A DNA stretch of 64,000 nt from positions 62,001-126,000 of the forward strand of contig CADAQM010000001.1 in assembly GCA_902790135.1 (NCBI GenBank), given 5' to 3'. This DNA is from an uncultured Coriobacteriaceae bacterium. Its GTDB lineage: Bacteria; Actinomycetota; Coriobacteriia; Coriobacteriales; Atopobiaceae. Both the position numbers and the translations under genes were made by a program. This document shows positions 61,006 to 64,000 of the stretch, piece after piece. The notes beneath the pieces were generated by a model that saw nothing but the letters and a program-made list of their open reading frames with translations, was not told the origin of the DNA and searched no databases. The stretch's first letter is position 1. Every line of letters starts with the position of its first letter.

Positions 61006-62184
61006 ATGGCCATCACACAAAGCGAAGCGGCGGCGCTTGCCAGCCTTCTGCCCGACGACCTGCGCTGCAGCAACGCCCGCGAGCGCCTGCTCTGCGTGAT
61101 GGCCATCCTGCGCGCGCTCACCGACGCGGACCACCTGCTGTCCAACACCGACCTCCGCAAGATCCTGCTCGAGCGCTTTGGCCCTGACGCGACGCCGTCC
61201 GAGAACACGCTGGCGGCCGACGTGCATGCCATCGCCGAGTGCGGCTACCCCGACCTGCGCCTGCACATCACACCGCGAGGCTATTGGTGCGAGCGCACCG
61301 AGCTCACGCCCGCAAAGGTGCGCATGATGCTCAACGCGGTGCAGGCGTCGCGCTTTCTGACGGTGGAGCAGAGCGCCCAGCTGCAGGAGGGCCTCTTCGA
61401 GCTGGTGAGCCGCCATCAGGAGGACGACCTCGCCGGCCAGGTGCACGTCGACCAGCGCGTGCGCAAGAACTACCAGCAGGTGTTCGAGACCATCGACACC
61501 GTGACCCGCGCCCTGCGCCTGGGCAAGAAGATCGAGTTCACGTACACCTACTCGGACTTTGGCGGCCGCGCGCACCCGCTTGACGGCGACAACGGCAGCC
61601 CGCTTCGCGTGGAGACGCCCATCGCGCTGTACTTCTCGGAGAACAACTACTACGTGGAGACCTACACGCCCGAGCCGTGGCGCCACGGCATCGAGGTGAT
61701 GGTGAGCCGCGCGGACCGCATGCTGGACGTGCGCATGTCCGAGCAGGACGCGGACCGCAGCCGCAAGGTCTACGACCTCAGGCGCAGCGCGCACCGGCGG
61801 ATGGCAGAGAACTTCGACATGGTGAGCGGCCAGCAGCGGCGGATCTTCTTCCGCGTGCGCTCGGACGCGACCAACGTGCTCTTCGACCGCTTTGGCTTCG
61901 GGCTGCGCTTCTCGCAGCATGAGGGCGTGCCAGGCGAGCCGCTCTCCTCCGCGCTCACGCTGCTCACGGTGCCGCAGTGCTTCACCTTCTACCGGTGGCT
62001 CACGCCAGTGAGCTCTCGCGTGGTGATGTGCGAGCCGCCAGCCGAGCTGGTGCTGCGCAGCGGCCCGTGGGCCAAGGCGCTGCGTGACGTCTCGCGCGAC
62101 GAGCTCTTGGAGGACTACCAGGCGATGGTGCGGGGCTTTATGGACTACCTCGACCGTGCGCGGGAACCCTACGCAGGGTTGTGA
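61006..62184 (+). CDS. WYL-domain transcriptional regulator
   Basis: 392 residues from ATG 61006 (GGAGGAG 8 nt upstream). The N-terminal winged helix region (about 20-115: ARERLLCVMAILRALTDADHLLSNTDLRKILL, SENTLAADVHAIAECGYP) precedes a WYL-like core (about 180-300; ALRLGKKIEFTYTYSDFGG, TPIALYFSENNYYVETY). It then has an extension domain (VRSDATNVLFDRFG onwards). Such proteins bind nucleic-acid ligands or nucleotides and control stress or repair genes. Divergent rtcB is the obvious target, comparable to RtcR control of rtcBA in enterobacteria, although RtcR is a different family. Confidence 0.88.
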   Translation: MAITQSEAAALASLLPDDLRCSNARERLLCVMAILRALTDADHLLSNTDLRKILLERFGPDATPSENTLAADVHAIAECGYPDLRLHITPRGYWCERTELTPAKVRMMLNAVQASRFLTVEQSAQLQEGLFELVSRHQEDDLAGQVHVDQRVRKNYQQVFETIDTVTRALRLGKKIEFTYTYSDFGGRAHPLDGDNGSPLRVETPIALYFSENNYYVETYTPEPWRHGIEVMVSRADRMLDVRMSEQDADRSRKVYDLRRSAHRRMAENFDMVSGQQRRIFFRVRSDATNVLFDRFGFGLRFSQHEGVPGEPLSSALTLLTVPQCFTFYRWLTPVSSRVVMCEPPAELVLRSGPWAKALRDVSRDELLEDYQAMVRGFMDYLDRAREPYAGL

Positions 62185-62224
62185 GGCATGTTCAACAGTG
62201 ACACTAATTGACTTTTGCATCATA

Positions 62225-62252
62225 TTGACGTGTCTACAGTGTGCATTATAGT
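62225..62252 (+). promoter_or_regulatory. promoter of GH32 lipoprotein gene, with inverted repeat across the -10
   Basis: TTGACG (62225-62230), 16-bp spacer, TATAGT (62247-62252). GTGTGCA at 62239-62245 and TGCACAC at 62260-62266 form a 7-bp inverted repeat around the -10, a plausible operator. The leader to the ATG is about 110 nt. Confidence 0.6.
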
Positions 62253-62369
62253 TGTCATTTGCACACGCTTGCCGCCCAAAAGCTACCAATTGCAGCAGTG
62301 TCAGCACCTCCGGCCCCCGATGCCCCAAGAATTGAGGGGGATGTCGTCGCCAACGTGGAGGTACACAGC

Positions 62370-63887
62370 ATGCGTAAACGCAGTCTCTTGATCCTACCGA
62401 CCCTGGCTCTCGCTCTGCTCCTCGCCGCATGCGGAGGCGCGGCAGGCACGCTGCCCGACGAGCCCTACGAGCCCGTCGACTACTCGCTCTATCCGGCGCC
62501 GGCGGATGCCTACGTGGGTGACACGATGCCCTTTGTTACCGAGGACGGAACCCTCGAGCTCTACTACCTCTACGAAACCGACCACAACGGCCAGGGTTAC
62601 CACCCCATCTACAAGTACTCGACCACTGACCTCTGCTCGTACGAGGACCATGGCAAGGTCCTTGACTTCGGCCTGATGTCCGACCCCGACCCGGCCATCG
62701 GCACGGGCTCGGTGCTGCAGGACCAAGACGGGCTCTACCACCTCTTCTATACCGGTCACAACGATGCCGGCAACGACGGGAAGGGCAAGGAGTGCGTCAT
62801 GCACGCCACGAGCATCGACCGCGAGACGTGGACCAAGCTTCCTGAGGATACCTTCTTTGCCCCAGAGGGATACTCCACCGACGACTTCCGCGATCCCGAG
62901 GTCTTCTGGGTCGACGAGGACCAGTGCTACTGGCTGCTCATTGCCGCGCAGAACTTGGAGATGGGCGGCGTGGTGGCAAAGTACACCTCAAAGGACCTCA
63001 AGAAGTGGGACTTTGAGGGCCCGATCTACGCCCCCATGGAGCAGTACATGCTCGAGTGCCCGGATCTCTTCAAGATGGGCGACAAGTACTACCTCACCTA
63101 TAGCTGGGACTGCGTGACCTACTACGCCATGGCGGACTCGATCGACGGCCCCTTCGAGGCGCCGCGCGACAACGTGCTCGACGGCACGGGCTTCGTCTTC
63201 TACGCGGCAAAGACCGCCGAGCTGAACGGCGTGCGCTACCTGTGCGGCTGGATCGGGCGCGCAGGCCTCACCGACGACTCCGGCATCTACCAGTGGGCCG
63301 GCAACATGCTCAACCACGAGCTCGTGCAGAAGGACGACGGCACCCTAGGCGTGCGCGCACCCCAGACCTTCGCGAACAAGTTCACGCAGGACAAGCCCTT
63401 CCAGGCCGTCAAGAAAGAGGGCAGCGTCAAGATCAAGGACAACAACATCACTCTCAAGGCAAAGGGCGACGGCTACGCGCTCGCGGACATGGGCACGCGC
63501 CCGCCGACGATGATCCTGGAGTGCGACGTCAAACTTGACCAGGGCGGTCGCGCGGGATTCGCCTTTGGCGGCAGCGAGTCGGAAGAGACCTACACGGCGC
63601 TTTGCCTCGACGCCGGACGCGGAAACCTCCACTACGAGGGCTACCAGATCGCGGACCTAGCGAAGATGGACCCGATGGTGTACACCACGTTCGACTTCTC
63701 CTCGAGCGAGACCCATCACATCACGATGGTGTGCGAGAACGAGATCGTCGTCACCTACATCGACGACACCAAGGCACTGAGCACCCGCATTGGCCGTTCC
63801 ACGGGCGGCGCGCACATCGGCGTGTTTGCCGACGGGTGTGGCGCGGAGTTCAGCAACATCACGATGAGGCTGCCGGAAGAGGGGTAA
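62370..63887 (+). CDS. GH32-family (fructan/sucrose-active) lipoprotein
   Basis: 505 residues from ATG 62370 (GGAGG upstream). Signal peptide with lipobox LLAAC (Cys21). The five-bladed propeller of GH32 shows its three acid positions: Asp51 in VGDTMPF, Asp175 in FRDPEVFW and Glu229 in LECPDLF; also HPIYKYSTTDL and IGTGSV. From about 375 on there is the C-terminal beta-sandwich. Members hydrolyse beta-fructosides; exact specificity is unclear, and the WMNDPNG block is replaced. Exposed on the outside, it could trim dietary or bacterial fructans. No sugar transporter is adjacent. Confidence 0.85.
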   Translation: MRKRSLLILPTLALALLLAACGGAAGTLPDEPYEPVDYSLYPAPADAYVGDTMPFVTEDGTLELYYLYETDHNGQGYHPIYKYSTTDLCSYEDHGKVLDFGLMSDPDPAIGTGSVLQDQDGLYHLFYTGHNDAGNDGKGKECVMHATSIDRETWTKLPEDTFFAPEGYSTDDFRDPEVFWVDEDQCYWLLIAAQNLEMGGVVAKYTSKDLKKWDFEGPIYAPMEQYMLECPDLFKMGDKYYLTYSWDCVTYYAMADSIDGPFEAPRDNVLDGTGFVFYAAKTAELNGVRYLCGWIGRAGLTDDSGIYQWAGNMLNHELVQKDDGTLGVRAPQTFANKFTQDKPFQAVKKEGSVKIKDNNITLKAKGDGYALADMGTRPPTMILECDVKLDQGGRAGFAFGGSESEETYTALCLDAGRGNLHYEGYQIADLAKMDPMVYTTFDFSSSETHHITMVCENEIVVTYIDDTKALSTRIGRSTGGAHIGVFADGCGAEFSNITMRLPEEG

Positions 63888-63915
63888 GTTCGGCGTTTTG
63901 GTACCGTTGCGAGCT

Positions 63916-63947
63916 GGTCATGCCAGTCCGTTTGGGCTGGCGTGACC
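63916..63947 (+). terminator. stem-loop after GH32 gene
   Basis: 14-bp stem with two G-T pairs (63916-63929 and 63934-63947, arms GGTCATGCCAGTCC and GGGCTGGCGTGACC), GTTT loop, 28 nt past the stop. Outer GCGAG/CTCGC (63909-63913 and 63950-63954) can extend it. No U-run. Confidence 0.6.
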
Positions 63948-64000
63948 CTCTCGCGACTCCCCCTTGCGCGTCTGATACCGCTTTGCGTCTCATGCATCTC

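Noticed and set aside
60949-62430. 493-codon minus-strand open frame opposite the WYL gene
   Set aside because: Antisense shadow; the plus-strand frame has recognisable domains, a good ribosome site and a plausible promoter region.
1-64000. CRISPR array, rRNA, tRNA or complete insertion sequence
   Set aside because: No regularly spaced repeats, no tRNA-like T-loop (GGTTCGAATCC type) and no transposase motif were found on either strand by reading; short degenerate elements could have been missed.

Overview
The window is 64 kb of high-GC bacterial chromosome, densely packed with genes on both strands. No rRNA, tRNA, CRISPR array or complete insertion sequence was seen. Gene content suggests an anaerobic Actinomycetota of class Coriobacteriia, most likely Atopobiaceae (Olsenella-like). 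Pointers are Cna-B pilins with MPLTG/LAQTG-type sorting signals, fermentative acetate kinase and Fe-alcohol dehydrogenase, a bacterial Elp3, RsbU/RsbW fusions and WYL and PucR regulators. This assignment is inference from style of gene content, not from a marker gene.

Layout. 1-6062: sortase-dependent pilus operon (end of a wall-anchored protein, backbone pilin, thioester adhesin, class C sortase, class B-like sortase), with overlapping stops and starts. 6059-12065 (minus): RNase D, membrane Zn-peptidase, exonuclease VII XseA/XseB, HIT protein, acetate kinase and a NUDIX hydrolase. 12186-13898 (plus): lipid kinase and acyl-ACP thioesterase. 13895-20836 (minus): folA, thyA, unknown envelope proteins, MutT, a pseudo-PLP protein, an amphipathic-repeat acidic protein and thrS. 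20921-27705: lipoprotein, HD hydrolase, PAP2 phosphatase, HAD phosphatase and an ornithine cyclodeaminase/aminotransferase/HisC cluster facing a PucR regulator.

29114-31664 holds the most interesting unit. A Trm9/ALKBH8-like methyltransferase and Elp3 are transcribed divergently from a single palindromic -10 element, both apparently leaderless. Together they could make a methyl-ester wobble uridine in tRNA, a pathway known from eukaryotes. 31728-39971: lipoprotein, Hsp33, amino acid permease, PPK2, a lone CbiL-type methyltransferase, Fe-ADH, cupin, and a peptidase S51-methyltransferase fusion. 40033-50339: a partner-switching signalling region (two RsbU-type phosphatases fused to RsbW-like domains, one of them a likely pseudokinase, plus an RsbV), enclosing a MATE transporter and a VIT-VWA protein. 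50483-51163: an XRE regulator/membrane protein pair whose promoter is bracketed by two copies of one palindromic operator. 51261-55663: alpha/beta hydrolase, a 21-bp inverted repeat, PaaK-like ligase with a DNA-binding-less LysR effector domain, and IlvE. 55913-63887: cell-surface subtilase, RtcB facing a WYL regulator across a perfect palindrome, and a GH32 lipoprotein.

Start codons were chosen by ribosome-binding site and family alignment, so many coding regions are shorter than the longest open frame. All family calls come from reading motifs by eye; no database search was possible.
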